A model generated the notes under the pieces. It ran no database searches. It was not told the origin of the DNA and was given only the letters and a program-made list of their open reading frames with translations. Made by a program: the position numbers and the translations under genes. Below are positions 17,295-25,524 of a stretch of DNA of 64,000 bases, piece after piece. Source of the stretch: Gammaproteobacteria bacterium (GTDB lineage Bacteria; Pseudomonadota; Gammaproteobacteria; Ga0077536); assembly GCA_024235015.1 (NCBI GenBank), contig JACKNG010000002.1:1-64000 (forward strand), written 5' to 3'. Each line of letters opens with the position of its first letter. Position 1 is the first letter of the stretch.

Positions 17295-18455
17295 TCACAA
17301 AAGCGGTGAGCCCGGCCCCTGGCCCAGCCCGAGGCGGCCGTAGACTTCCATCGCGCCCTCGTAGTCCAGCGCGGCGTGGGTGCGCAGCACGTTGACGTCG
17401 CGGAAGTAACGCTGCAGCGGGGCCTCGCTGCGGAAGGCATTGCCGCCGGCGCCGTTGACGATGTCGGTGACACCGTCGGCGGCCAGCTTGGTGACCAGTG
17501 CGGCACGTGCCCGAAATGCCGCCCGCGTCTCCAGCGTGATCGCGCTCGAGCCGTCCCAGGCCAGCACGTGGCGGGCCGCGCTGCGCGTGAGATCGTCGAG
17601 GGCGTCGGCATTGGCGAGTCCGCGGCCGACGCGCATCTGTGCCGCCGGCCGCGTCGCGCTCGCCTCGCCGGTGTAGGCATTGGCGCGCGCGGCGGTCAGG
17701 TCGCGGAAACACTCCGCAGCCCCACGCAGGATCCCGGCCATCACCGGCATCACTTCGAACCAGATCACGCCGAGCGCCGGCAGGCGGTACAGCGCGGTGC
17801 CGTGCACCGCACCGCCATGGTGGCTGCCGTTGAGGAAATCGGCGAACGACAGGGTGTGATGCACCGGTACGAACACGCCGTCGACGGCGACGTCGCGGCT
17901 GCCGGTGCCGCACATGCCGGCGATGTACCAGTTGTCGACGACCTCGACCTCGGCGCGCGGCACGCAGAACAGGCGCGGCCCCTGGCCCGGGTCGTCGCTG
18001 ACCATGCCGGTGAAGATGATCCAGTTGGCGTGTACCACGCCGGAACTCCAGGACTGGCGCCCGGACAGGCGGTAGCCGCCGGTGTCCCGTTCGGCGCGCA
18101 TGGACGGCGCGATCTGCCCCGCGGTCAACGCGTAAGGACGATCGGCGAAGACCTCGTCCTGCGATGCGCGCGGAAACACGGCGTGGAACCAGTTGTGGCC
18201 GATATAGAACGCCGTCACCCAGCCGGTCGACGGGCAGGCCGAGGCCACGATGCGCACGATCTCGACCAGGGTGTCGACGTGCAGTTCGTGCCCCCCGTAG
18301 CGCCTGGGCACGAGAATCTGCATGAGCCCCGCGTCGCAGAGCTGGCGGACGTTGTCGTCGAGCGGCGCGCGGTTGGCCTCGGTCGCCGCGGCACGCGCGG
18401 CGAGCACCGGCGCGAGCTCGTGGGTGCGGCCGATGAGTTCACGTTGCAGGTCCAT
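17295..18455 (-). CDS. Acyl-CoA dehydrogenase-fold flavoprotein (HsaA/HpaH-type monooxygenase-like)
   Basis: The 386-residue protein has the acyl-CoA dehydrogenase fold in three parts: an N-terminal helical domain (LCDAGLMQILVPRRYGG), a beta domain (GYRLSGRQSWSSGVVHANWIIFTG) and a C-terminal helical bundle (AADGVTDIVNGAGGNAFRSEAPLQRYFRDVNVLRTH). The motif set, including WSSG and the C-terminal ACAD helices with GGNA, fits group D flavin-dependent monooxygenases and related proteins better than true acyl-CoA dehydrogenases. It would need a separate flavin reductase, which is not seen next to it. GGGGAGG four bases before ATG 18455 is a good ribosome binding site. The substrate, probably aromatic or polycyclic, is inferred only from family. 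Confidence 0.8.
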   Translation of the reverse strand: MDLQRELIGRTHELAPVLAARAAATEANRAPLDDNVRQLCDAGLMQILVPRRYGGHELHVDTLVEIVRIVASACPSTGWVTAFYIGHNWFHAVFPRASQDEVFADRPYALTAGQIAPSMRAERDTGGYRLSGRQSWSSGVVHANWIIFTGMVSDDPGQGPRLFCVPRAEVEVVDNWYIAGMCGTGSRDVAVDGVFVPVHHTLSFADFLNGSHHGGAVHGTALYRLPALGVIWFEVMPVMAGILRGAAECFRDLTAARANAYTGEASATRPAAQMRVGRGLANADALDDLTRSAARHVLAWDGSSAITLETRAAFRARAALVTKLAADGVTDIVNGAGGNAFRSEAPLQRYFRDVNVLRTHAALDYEGAMEVYGRLGLGQGPGSPLL

Positions 18456-18549
18456 GCGGCCTCCCCTGATGAGCTTGTGCGTGGCGCGAGCTTAACAGGC
18501 TGCGGGCGGCGTGGGACGACTGCCTACCGGCCATCGCCAGGCGCTGCGA

Positions 18550-19392
18550 TCACGGCCGGTGGCGCACCGCCAGGCATTCTTCCACCAGCCAGCGGAAGTC
18601 GACGAAGCTGTCGACCACGGCGTCCGGCTGGTAGGGATGCTCGGCGGTGCCGGGGAAGACCTTCTCCAGCCACTTGCGCTCCCAGCCGGCGCCGTTGAAC
18701 AGTACCGCCGTGACCCCGGCGCGCTTGGCCGCGGTGACGTCGGTCGAGCTGTCGCCGAGGTACCAGCAGTCCGGCCCCGGCTCGTACTTGAGGTCGACCA
18801 GGGCCTTGAGGATGGGCTCCGGGTTGGGCTTGCGGCGCAGGGTGTCGCCGCCGCACACCGTGGTGTCGAACAGGCCCAGCCAGGCGCCGCCCTCGACCAG
18901 CGCGAACTCGTGCTCGAAGAACTCGCGCTCACGGTTGGTGAGGATGCCGGTCTTGACCTCGAACTCGTCGAGTTCGCGCAGCAGTTTCAACTCGCTGCCG
19001 TCGAAGGGATGGACCTCGCCGTAGTGGTTGCGATAGGCCTCGTTGAAGGCCTCGTGGGCGACGTGCTTGGCATCCTCGTCGCGGCCGAACAGGATTTCGA
19101 AGATGTCGGTGCGCGAGATCCTGCGCTCGCGCACGATGCGTGGCGGCAGGCGCAGGTGTTCGCGCACGTACTCGGCCAGGCGCGCGTCCTCGGCGTTGCG
19201 GTGCAGGGCGTAGGGCAGGATGAGGTCGTAGAGGCCGAGATCGCGCAGGCGCGGCAGCATCTCGTCGACCGCGCGGTACATGGCGTCCCGGGTGTCGACC
19301 AGGGTGGCGTGCCAATCGAACAGGATGACCGCCGGCGCGGTCAGCGTGCGCGCGGCGGCGGGCAGGTCGGCGGCGAAGGCGAGGTCGCTCAT
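18550..19392 (-). CDS. HAD-superfamily hydrolase with DWHAT motif I
   Basis: This 280-residue protein is a HAD-fold phosphatase-like enzyme. Motif I is ILFDWHATLVDT: the nucleophile Asp26 is kept but the usual second Asp (the general acid/base) is His28. Motif II is ILTNRE, motif III has Lys in RRKPNP, and motif IV is YLGDSSTDVTAAKRAG. In phosphonatase the equivalent residue is Ala, so a non-Asp residue here can still be functional, but the chemistry may differ from simple phosphatases. The frame is open to 19611; ATG 19392 begins a natural N-terminus just before the first strand. It precedes the flavoprotein gene and follows the APH/ATPase gene by 43 bases on the same strand. Confidence 0.82.
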   Translation of the reverse strand: MSDLAFAADLPAAARTLTAPAVILFDWHATLVDTRDAMYRAVDEMLPRLRDLGLYDLILPYALHRNAEDARLAEYVREHLRLPPRIVRERRISRTDIFEILFGRDEDAKHVAHEAFNEAYRNHYGEVHPFDGSELKLLRELDEFEVKTGILTNREREFFEHEFALVEGGAWLGLFDTTVCGGDTLRRKPNPEPILKALVDLKYEPGPDCWYLGDSSTDVTAAKRAGVTAVLFNGAGWERKWLEKVFPGTAEHPYQPDAVVDSFVDFRWLVEECLAVRHRP

Positions 19393-19435
19393 GGGGTGCT
19401 CCGGGTCAGCGGCCCAACGGGGCTTGGCGATGGGA

Positions 19436-20965
19436 TCAGGTCGGCGTGCAGCCGGGCCGCGGGCGGCCGAGACGGGCGCACACCTCGTCGCGTGCCAGCT
19501 CGTCGGGCGTGATGCACAGCGTGTGCTCGTCGGCGACGGGCGGTTCGACCGCGGCCTGCTGGCGTTCGAGAACTTCGAGGGTGGCTTCGGACGGATCGTC
19601 GCCGCGCGCACGGCGCGTCTCGATGCGCGCGCGCAACTCCTCCAGCGGCGCGCTGCAGGCGAGCACGTGGAACGGCGCGCCGAGTTCCGCCGCGAGTTTG
19701 CCGAAAACCCGGCGCTGGTCGCGTTCGAGGAAGGCCGCGTCGACGATCACGCTGAAGCCGGCGGCGAGGGCCCGGCGCGCACAGGCCGCGAGGTGGGCAT
19801 AGGTCGCCTGCGAATGGGCGCGGGTGTAGAGGCCGGCCCCCGCGGGGCTCGCGCTGTCGGCATCGAGTTCCAGCCCGGCGATGCGCCGCCGCTCGACGTC
19901 CGAGCGCAGCTGCAGGAAACCGCGCCGGGTGGCGAGGCGACGCGCGGCGTGGCTCTTGCCGCTGCCGGACAGGCCGTGGGTGATGACCAGGCCGGCGCGG
20001 CCGGCGGGTTCTAGGTAGCGCGCGGCGAGCGCGACGTGGCGCGCCGCGCGCGCCCGCGCCGCGGCATCGTCGGCGCCACCGAGCAGGGCGACCTTGGCCC
20101 GGATCAGCGAGCGGTAGGCGAGGTACACGGGCAGCAGGTCGAGACCGTCGACGTCGCCGCTGGCCTCGAGGTAGTCGTTGAAGAAGACGTTGGCGAGTTC
20201 GCCACCGCCGTGGTGGTCGAGGTCCATCAGCAGGAAGGCGGCGTCGGCCAGGGTGTCGATGACGCGCAGGGCATCGTCGAACTCGATGCAGTCGAAGGCA
20301 TGCAGTTCGCCCGCGAGACAGACCACGTTGGACAGGTGCAGGTCGCCGTGGCAGTCGCGTACGTGGCCGGCCGCGCGCCGCGCGGCGAAGCGCGGACCGA
20401 GCGCCGCCACGCGCGTGCTGAGCTGCCCGGCCAGGCCCGCCGGCAGGGTGTCGGCCAGCGGCGCTTCGAGCGTGGCCAGGATCTGGCGCGCAACCAGCGC
20501 CGGGCGGCCGAACCCGGCATCCGCGGCGGGCGCTGCGCCGGCCGCGTGGGTCGCCGCGAGCGTGCGCGCGAACCGGGCGATCATGGCGCCGTCGGCCCGC
20601 CCGGCCGGTAGCAGGCGGTCGAGGGTCGCAGCGAGATCGAAGCGGCGCATGTGCACCATGCATTCGTCGTCTTCGCCGGCCGCCGCACCGGCCAGGGTCT
20701 CGACACCGAGGTAGAGATCGGGCGCGAAGCGGCGATTCAGCTCGACCTCGCGCTGGCAGAAGTGACAGCGTCGTGCGGCGGAGGTGAAATCGACGAAGCC
20801 GAAATCGACCGGCTTCTTGAGCTTGTATGCAGCGTCGCCGGCGAGCAACACGGTGGAGATGTGGGTGTCGATGCGTTCCACCGCGTGGCCGGCTGCGCGC
20901 AGGCGCTCGCCCAGGCGCGCCACGCGCGCCTCGAAGGCGGGGTCGCTGGTCGGCGTCGTGGTCAT
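19436..20965 (-). CDS. Bifunctional APH-like kinase / P-loop ATPase fusion
   Basis: The 509-residue protein joins two domains. Residues 1-315 resemble aminoglycoside phosphotransferase-like kinases (COG2187-like), with a nucleotide-binding KLKKPVDFGFVDF and the catalytic HGDLHLSN at 206-213 followed by DCIEFDD. Residues 325-509 form a small P-loop kinase with Walker A GLSGSGKS at 331-338 and DAAFLERDQRR. The natural substrate is not known; such fusions are common and not evidence of aminoglycoside resistance. The frame is open to 21154, but ATG 20965 starts the domain. It is divergent from the Lon-like gene at 21144. Confidence 0.85.
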   Translation of the reverse strand: MTTTPTSDPAFEARVARLGERLRAAGHAVERIDTHISTVLLAGDAAYKLKKPVDFGFVDFTSAARRCHFCQREVELNRRFAPDLYLGVETLAGAAAGEDDECMVHMRRFDLAATLDRLLPAGRADGAMIARFARTLAATHAAGAAPAADAGFGRPALVARQILATLEAPLADTLPAGLAGQLSTRVAALGPRFAARRAAGHVRDCHGDLHLSNVVCLAGELHAFDCIEFDDALRVIDTLADAAFLLMDLDHHGGGELANVFFNDYLEASGDVDGLDLLPVYLAYRSLIRAKVALLGGADDAAARARAARHVALAARYLEPAGRAGLVITHGLSGSGKSHAARRLATRRGFLQLRSDVERRRIAGLELDADSASPAGAGLYTRAHSQATYAHLAACARRALAAGFSVIVDAAFLERDQRRVFGKLAAELGAPFHVLACSAPLEELRARIETRRARGDDPSEATLEVLERQQAAVEPPVADEHTLCITPDELARDEVCARLGRPRPGCTPT

Positions 20966-21143
20966 GCTGCGGACATCGGCTGGAACGGCTGGCGCGGGTG
21001 GCGGTTGCCAGCGTGGCAAATCCGCGCCCGCGAGGAAAGCACCCGACGCGGCGGGATTGATACCGATCACCCGGCGGCGACGCCATTGCACTAAGCTGGT
21101 CACCTGCCCGCACGAGGTCACCGAGGAGGCCCCGACAACCGCG

Positions 21144-23567
21144 ATGAGCTCCACCGCCCTGTCCGCGAGCGCCCTCTACCGCGCCTGCCCACCCGACGAC
21201 CTGCCGTTCGAGACCACCGCCAGCCTCGAGGACGGCCACGGCCCGTTCGGCCAGGCCCGCGCCGTCGAAGCGATCCGCTTCGCCCTCGGCATGAAACAGC
21301 CGGGGCACAACCTGTTCGTGATGGGCCCGCCCGGCACCGGCCGGCGCACCTTCGTCATCGATTTCGTCGAGCGCGCCGCGGCCGGCCGCGCGGCACCGTC
21401 CGACTGGTGCTACGTCTACGATTTCGCCTGCGCGGAGAAGCCGCGCGCGCTGCAACTGCCGGCCGGCGCCGGTCCACGCTTCGCCGCCGACCTGCACCAG
21501 TTCGTCGACGACGTGCAGGCCGCGGTCGGCGCCGCCTTCAGCGGCGAGAAGTACCGCGCCCAGCGCCAGGCCATCGAGCGCGAGTTCCAGGAGCAGCAGA
21601 GCGAGGCCTTCGAACGCGTGCAGAACGCCGCGCGCGAGCGCGGCATCCGCATCATGCAGACCCCCGGCGGCATGGTCTTCGCGCCGGTCGAGAACGGCGA
21701 GGTGCTGGGGCCGGACGAATTCAACAAGCTCGCGCCCGAACGCCAGCGCGAGATCCAGAGCGCGGTCGAGGCGATCGGCAAGCTGTTCCAGGAATCGATG
21801 AAGGACGTGCCCGAGCGCCTGCGTGCCTCGCGCGAACGCATCCGCGACCTCGACCGCCAGGTCGCCGCCTTCGCCATCGAGCGCCTGGTCACCGAACTGG
21901 CCCGCCGCTGGCACCTGATCGAGGATGCGAGCAGCTGGATCGAGGCCCTGCGCGAGGACCTCGCGCGGCACTACGAGCTGCTGCGCCCGGCGCCACCCGA
22001 CAGCGAGGAGAACCCCTTCCACTTCGCCCTCGACGGCGACGAGCCGGGCGCCTCGCGGGCCCATCGCCGCTACGCCGTCAACGTCTTCGTCAGCCGCGAC
22101 GCCCATGCCGGTGCGCCGGTGGTGGTCGAGGAACGCCCCACCTACACCCGCCTGGTCGGCAAGATCGAGCAACGTGCGCGCTTCGGCGCCCTCATGACCG
22201 ATTTCAGCCTGGTGCGCGCCGGCGCCCTGCAGCAGGCCAACGGCGGCTACCTGGTGTTGAAGGCCGAGCAGGTGCTGTCCGAGCCGTTCGCCTGGGGTGC
22301 GCTCAAGGAGGCCCTGCAGACGCGCCAGGCGCGCATCGTGCCGCTCGACCAGCTCTACGGCCTGGCCCAGACGGTGTCGCTGGAACCCGCGCCGATCCCG
22401 CTCGACGTCAAGGTCGTGCTGGTCGGCACGCCGCGGCTGTACTACCTGCTGTCCCAGCTCGATCCCGAGTTCGACGACTTCTTCAAGGTCATGGCCGAGT
22501 TCGATGACCGTACCGAGCGCACCGCCGCTGCCGGGCTCGAGTTCGCCCACGTCATCGGCCGCATCGCGCGCGCCGACGGCCTGCCGCCGCTGTCGCGCGA
22601 CGCCGTGGCGCGGGTCATCGAGGAAGCTTCGCGCCAGGTCGAGGACAGCGCGCGGCTGTCGACCGAGATCCGGCGTTCGGCCGACCTCGTGCGCGAAGCC
22701 GGGCACTGGGCGCACGAACGCCAGGCCGACACCATCGAGCGCGCCGACGTCGAACAGGCCATCGAGCGCCGCGCCTACCGCAGCGGGCGCCTGCGCGAGC
22801 GCATCCAGGAAGAGATTCTGCGCGACACCATCCTGGTCGCCACCGAGGGCGAACGGGTCGGCCAGATCAACGGGCTGGCCGTGCTCGCCATCGGCGACAG
22901 CATCTTCGGCCGCGCCAGCCGCATCACCGCGCGCATCAGCCCGGGCAGCGGCGGCATCGTCGACATCGAGCGCGAAGCCGAACTCGGCGGCTCGCTGCAT
23001 TCCAAGGGCGTGATGATCCTGGCCGGCTACATCAACGCGCGCTTCGCCACCGAGGTCCCGGCGGCCTTCGCCGCCACCCTCGCCTTCGAGCAGTCCTACG
23101 GCGGCATCGACGGCGACAGCGCGTCGTCGACCGAACTCTACGCGCTCATCTCGGCGCTGGCCGAGGTGCCCGTGCGGCAATGCTTCGCCGTCACCGGCTC
23201 GGTCAACCAGTTCGGCGAGATCCAGGCCATCGGCGGGGTCAACCACAAGATCGAGGGCTTCTTCGACGTCTGCGCCGCGCGCGGCCTGAGCGGCGACCAG
23301 GGCGTGCTGATCCCGGCCGCCAACGTCAAGCACCTGATGCTGCGCCCACGGGTGATCGAGGCCGTCCGGGCCGGGCGCTTCCACGTCCATGCCGTGGAGA
23401 CCATCGACCAGGGCCTGGCCATCCTCACCGGGCGCGAAGTCGGCGTGGCCGGTGACGACGGCCGTTTCCCCGCCGAGTCGATCAACGGCCGCGTGGTCGC
23501 GCGGCTCGAACGCTTCGCCGAGATGCGCAGGAAGTTCGCGCGCGGCGCCGACGGTGAGACGCCGTGA
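21144..23567 (+). CDS. Lon-like (S16) AAA+ ATP-dependent protease
   Basis: The 807-residue protein belongs to the single-chain Lon-like proteases of the COG1067 type. The ATPase part has a modified Walker A, GPPGTGRR at 61-68, where Arg replaces the usual Lys, as seen in several members of this group. The C-terminal protease has Ser659 in DGDSASS and Lys702 in VNHKIEG; their spacing of 43 residues equals that of the Ser-Lys dyad in E. coli Lon. A charged coiled-coil-like insert (about residues 140-280) separates the ATPase strands. It should degrade or remodel unfolded proteins in the cytosol. ATG 21144 lies 15 bases after GAGGAGG, so translation may depend on a longer spacing. The downstream gene overlaps its stop. 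Confidence 0.9.
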   Translation: MSSTALSASALYRACPPDDLPFETTASLEDGHGPFGQARAVEAIRFALGMKQPGHNLFVMGPPGTGRRTFVIDFVERAAAGRAAPSDWCYVYDFACAEKPRALQLPAGAGPRFAADLHQFVDDVQAAVGAAFSGEKYRAQRQAIEREFQEQQSEAFERVQNAARERGIRIMQTPGGMVFAPVENGEVLGPDEFNKLAPERQREIQSAVEAIGKLFQESMKDVPERLRASRERIRDLDRQVAAFAIERLVTELARRWHLIEDASSWIEALREDLARHYELLRPAPPDSEENPFHFALDGDEPGASRAHRRYAVNVFVSRDAHAGAPVVVEERPTYTRLVGKIEQRARFGALMTDFSLVRAGALQQANGGYLVLKAEQVLSEPFAWGALKEALQTRQARIVPLDQLYGLAQTVSLEPAPIPLDVKVVLVGTPRLYYLLSQLDPEFDDFFKVMAEFDDRTERTAAAGLEFAHVIGRIARADGLPPLSRDAVARVIEEASRQVEDSARLSTEIRRSADLVREAGHWAHERQADTIERADVEQAIERRAYRSGRLRERIQEEILRDTILVATEGERVGQINGLAVLAIGDSIFGRASRITARISPGSGGIVDIEREAELGGSLHSKGVMILAGYINARFATEVPAAFAATLAFEQSYGGIDGDSASSTELYALISALAEVPVRQCFAVTGSVNQFGEIQAIGGVNHKIEGFFDVCAARGLSGDQGVLIPAANVKHLMLRPRVIEAVRAGRFHVHAVETIDQGLAILTGREVGVAGDDGRFPAESINGRVVARLERFAEMRRKFARGADGETP

Positions 23568-24247
23568 GCGCGCGCCCGCCCCGCCGCATCGCGCTGGCCC
23601 TGTCGAGCGGCGCCCTGCCGACCGGCGCCGCCGCCCTGCTGCGCCAGCTCGGCGGCACGCCCGGTGACGAGCTGCACGTCCTGTTCATCGAGGACAGCGA
23701 GCTGCTCAAGGCCGTCGCCCTGCCCTTCACCGTCGAGTTCTGCGCCGTCACCAGCGTGCGCCGCCCGATCGATGCCGCCGCGCTCGAAGGCTGGTTCCGC
23801 CGCGAAGCGGCCACCGCCCAGCGCGAGCTGTCTCGCCTGGCCGAGACCTGCGGCCTGAAGTGGCGTTTCGAGGTGGTGCGCGAAACGCCCCGTGCAGCCC
23901 TGGGTCGGGTGCTGGCGCAACTCGACGAAGCGCTGTTGCTGCCGCCACCCGCGGGCGACGGCAAGCCGGCCTCGGCGCCCATCGTCGCGCTGGTCGATGC
24001 GTCGCCGGCCGGTGAACGCGCGCTCGAAATCGCGCGCGTCGCCGCCGCGGCCGAGCAGGCCCCGCTCGAACCCCATCACCTCGACCCCACCGACGACCCG
24101 GCCGCGCTGGTCACACGCATGCACGGCCTGCTCGCGCGCGACGACGCACGCCTGACGGTGGTCGCCGCACCCCTGCTCGGCGCCCTCGGCGAGCATGCCG
24201 CGGACGTCTGCGCGGCGCGGCACGCACCGCTGCTGATCCTGCGCTGA
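23564..24247 (+). CDS. Conserved unknown, universal-stress-like, coupled to Lon-like protease
   Basis: This 227-residue protein begins at GTG 23564, overlapping the Lon-like stop by four bases. It has an alternating strand-helix pattern (RIALALSSGALP, LHVLFIEDSELL, APIVALVDASPAGERALEIARVAA, LTVVAAPLLGAL, APLLILR) that resembles a degenerate universal stress protein or HUP-fold protein, with the last strand typical of USP C-termini. The characteristic GxxG ATP-binding motif is not evident. Coupling suggests it works with the protease, for instance as an adaptor, but that is inference. No signal peptide or membrane segment is present. Confidence 0.7.
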   Translation: MSARPPRRIALALSSGALPTGAAALLRQLGGTPGDELHVLFIEDSELLKAVALPFTVEFCAVTSVRRPIDAAALEGWFRREAATAQRELSRLAETCGLKWRFEVVRETPRAALGRVLAQLDEALLLPPPAGDGKPASAPIVALVDASPAGERALEIARVAAAAEQAPLEPHHLDPTDDPAALVTRMHGLLARDDARLTVVAAPLLGALGEHAADVCAARHAPLLILR

Positions 24248-24303
24248 GCGGCACCGCCGCGAGCCCGGGACGGCGGCAGCAGGCCGCGCACAACGGCACC
24301 ACG

Positions 24304-25512
24304 ATGAATGCCCCGCCCACGCTCAGGCGCAGCGTCTCCGCGGTCCTCGTCACCTTCTACGGCCTGGGCACCATCCTCGGCGCCGGCATCTACGTCCTGA
24401 TCGGCGCGGTCGTCGCCGAGGCCGGTGCGTGGACGCCGCTGGCCTTCGTCCTCGCCGCGGCCATCGCGGCCGTCACCGCGTTGAGCTACGCCGAGCTCGT
24501 GCGCCGCCTGCCACTGTGCGGTGGCGAGGCGCTCTACGTCGAAGCCGCCTTCGGCCGGCCCGCCCTGACCCTGGCGGTGGGCCTGGCCATCGTGTTCTGC
24601 GGGGTGGTGTCCTCGGCGACCATCGCGCGCGGCTTCGCCGCCTACCTCGCGCTGTTCGCACCGCTGCCGGCAGCGCTCGCCATCATCCTCATGGTGAGCG
24701 GCCTGGTCGCCGTCGCGGTCCGCGGCATCGAGGCCTCGGTGTGGCTGGCGAGCGCGATGACGGTGGTCGAGATCGGCGGGCTGCTGCTGGTCCTCGCGGT
24801 CGGCGGCGGCAGCGTCGAGCCGGCCGCCGCGCTGGCCGCCTTGAGCCCGCCGGGCGACCTGCACGCCGCCGCCGGCATCGCCGCCGGCGCCTTCCTCGCC
24901 TTCTACGCCTTCCTCGGCTTCGAGGACATGATCAACCTGGCCGAGGAGGTGCAAGACGTCGAACGCGCACTGCCGCGCGCCATCGTCACCGCGCTGGCCG
25001 TGGCCACCGTGCTCTACGTCGCCGTTGCGCTGGTCGCGGTGAGCGCCGTACCGCTGGCCGCCATTGCCGGCCACGAGGCCCCGCTCGCGGTGATCGTGGC
25101 GGCGCGCGGACTCGACCCGCGGGTGATCGCTGCAGTCAGCGTGGTCGCGGTGATGAACGGCGCCCTGGTGCAGATCATCAAGGCGGCGCGGGTGCTCTAC
25201 GGCCTCGCCCGCGCCGGCCACCTGCCGCGCCTGCTGGCGCGCATCGAACCCGCCACGCGCACCCCGGCGGTGGCGACCGTGGCCGTCGGCGCCGGCGTGC
25301 TGGCCTGCGCACTGGGCTTCGACCTCGTGCAGCTCGCCGCGCTGACCAGCGCCGTCACCCTGCTCGTGTTCGCCGCCGCCAATGCCGCCCTCATCGCGCT
25401 GCGGCGGCGCGAGCGGCGCCGCACCGGCGTGGTCGACGGCGGCCCGGCACTGCCCTGGCTGGGCCTGCTCCTGTCGCTGGTGCTGCTCGCCGCCCTGTGC
25501 CTGCTCGACTGA
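24304..25512 (+). CDS. APC-superfamily amino-acid/polyamine permease
   Basis: The 402-residue membrane protein has the APC architecture with about 11-12 hydrophobic segments. The first helix has the canonical GLGTILGAGIYVLIG, and helix 2-3 has SYAELVRRLP, both hallmarks of the family. FYAFLGFEDMINLAEEVQD is the conserved helix 6-7 region. It should import amino acids or amines by proton coupling; the substrate is unclear. The protein ends soon after the last hydrophobic segment (LCLLD), slightly shorter than the usual 430-500 residues. It sits 56 bases after the Lon operon and is convergent with emrB (12-base gap). Confidence 0.9.
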   Translation: MNAPPTLRRSVSAVLVTFYGLGTILGAGIYVLIGAVVAEAGAWTPLAFVLAAAIAAVTALSYAELVRRLPLCGGEALYVEAAFGRPALTLAVGLAIVFCGVVSSATIARGFAAYLALFAPLPAALAIILMVSGLVAVAVRGIEASVWLASAMTVVEIGGLLLVLAVGGGSVEPAAALAALSPPGDLHAAAGIAAGAFLAFYAFLGFEDMINLAEEVQDVERALPRAIVTALAVATVLYVAVALVAVSAVPLAAIAGHEAPLAVIVAARGLDPRVIAAVSVVAVMNGALVQIIKAARVLYGLARAGHLPRLLARIEPATRTPAVATVAVGAGVLACALGFDLVQLAALTSAVTLLVFAAANAALIALRRRERRRTGVVDGGPALPWLGLLLSLVLLAALCLLD

Positions 25513-25524
25513 GCGGCGCCGGCC

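Noticed and set aside
19389..23390. 1333-codon minus-strand frame
   Set aside because: It crosses the Lon-like gene on the opposite strand and the APH/ATPase gene in another frame; its Arg/Gly-rich composition is an artefact of GC-rich DNA.
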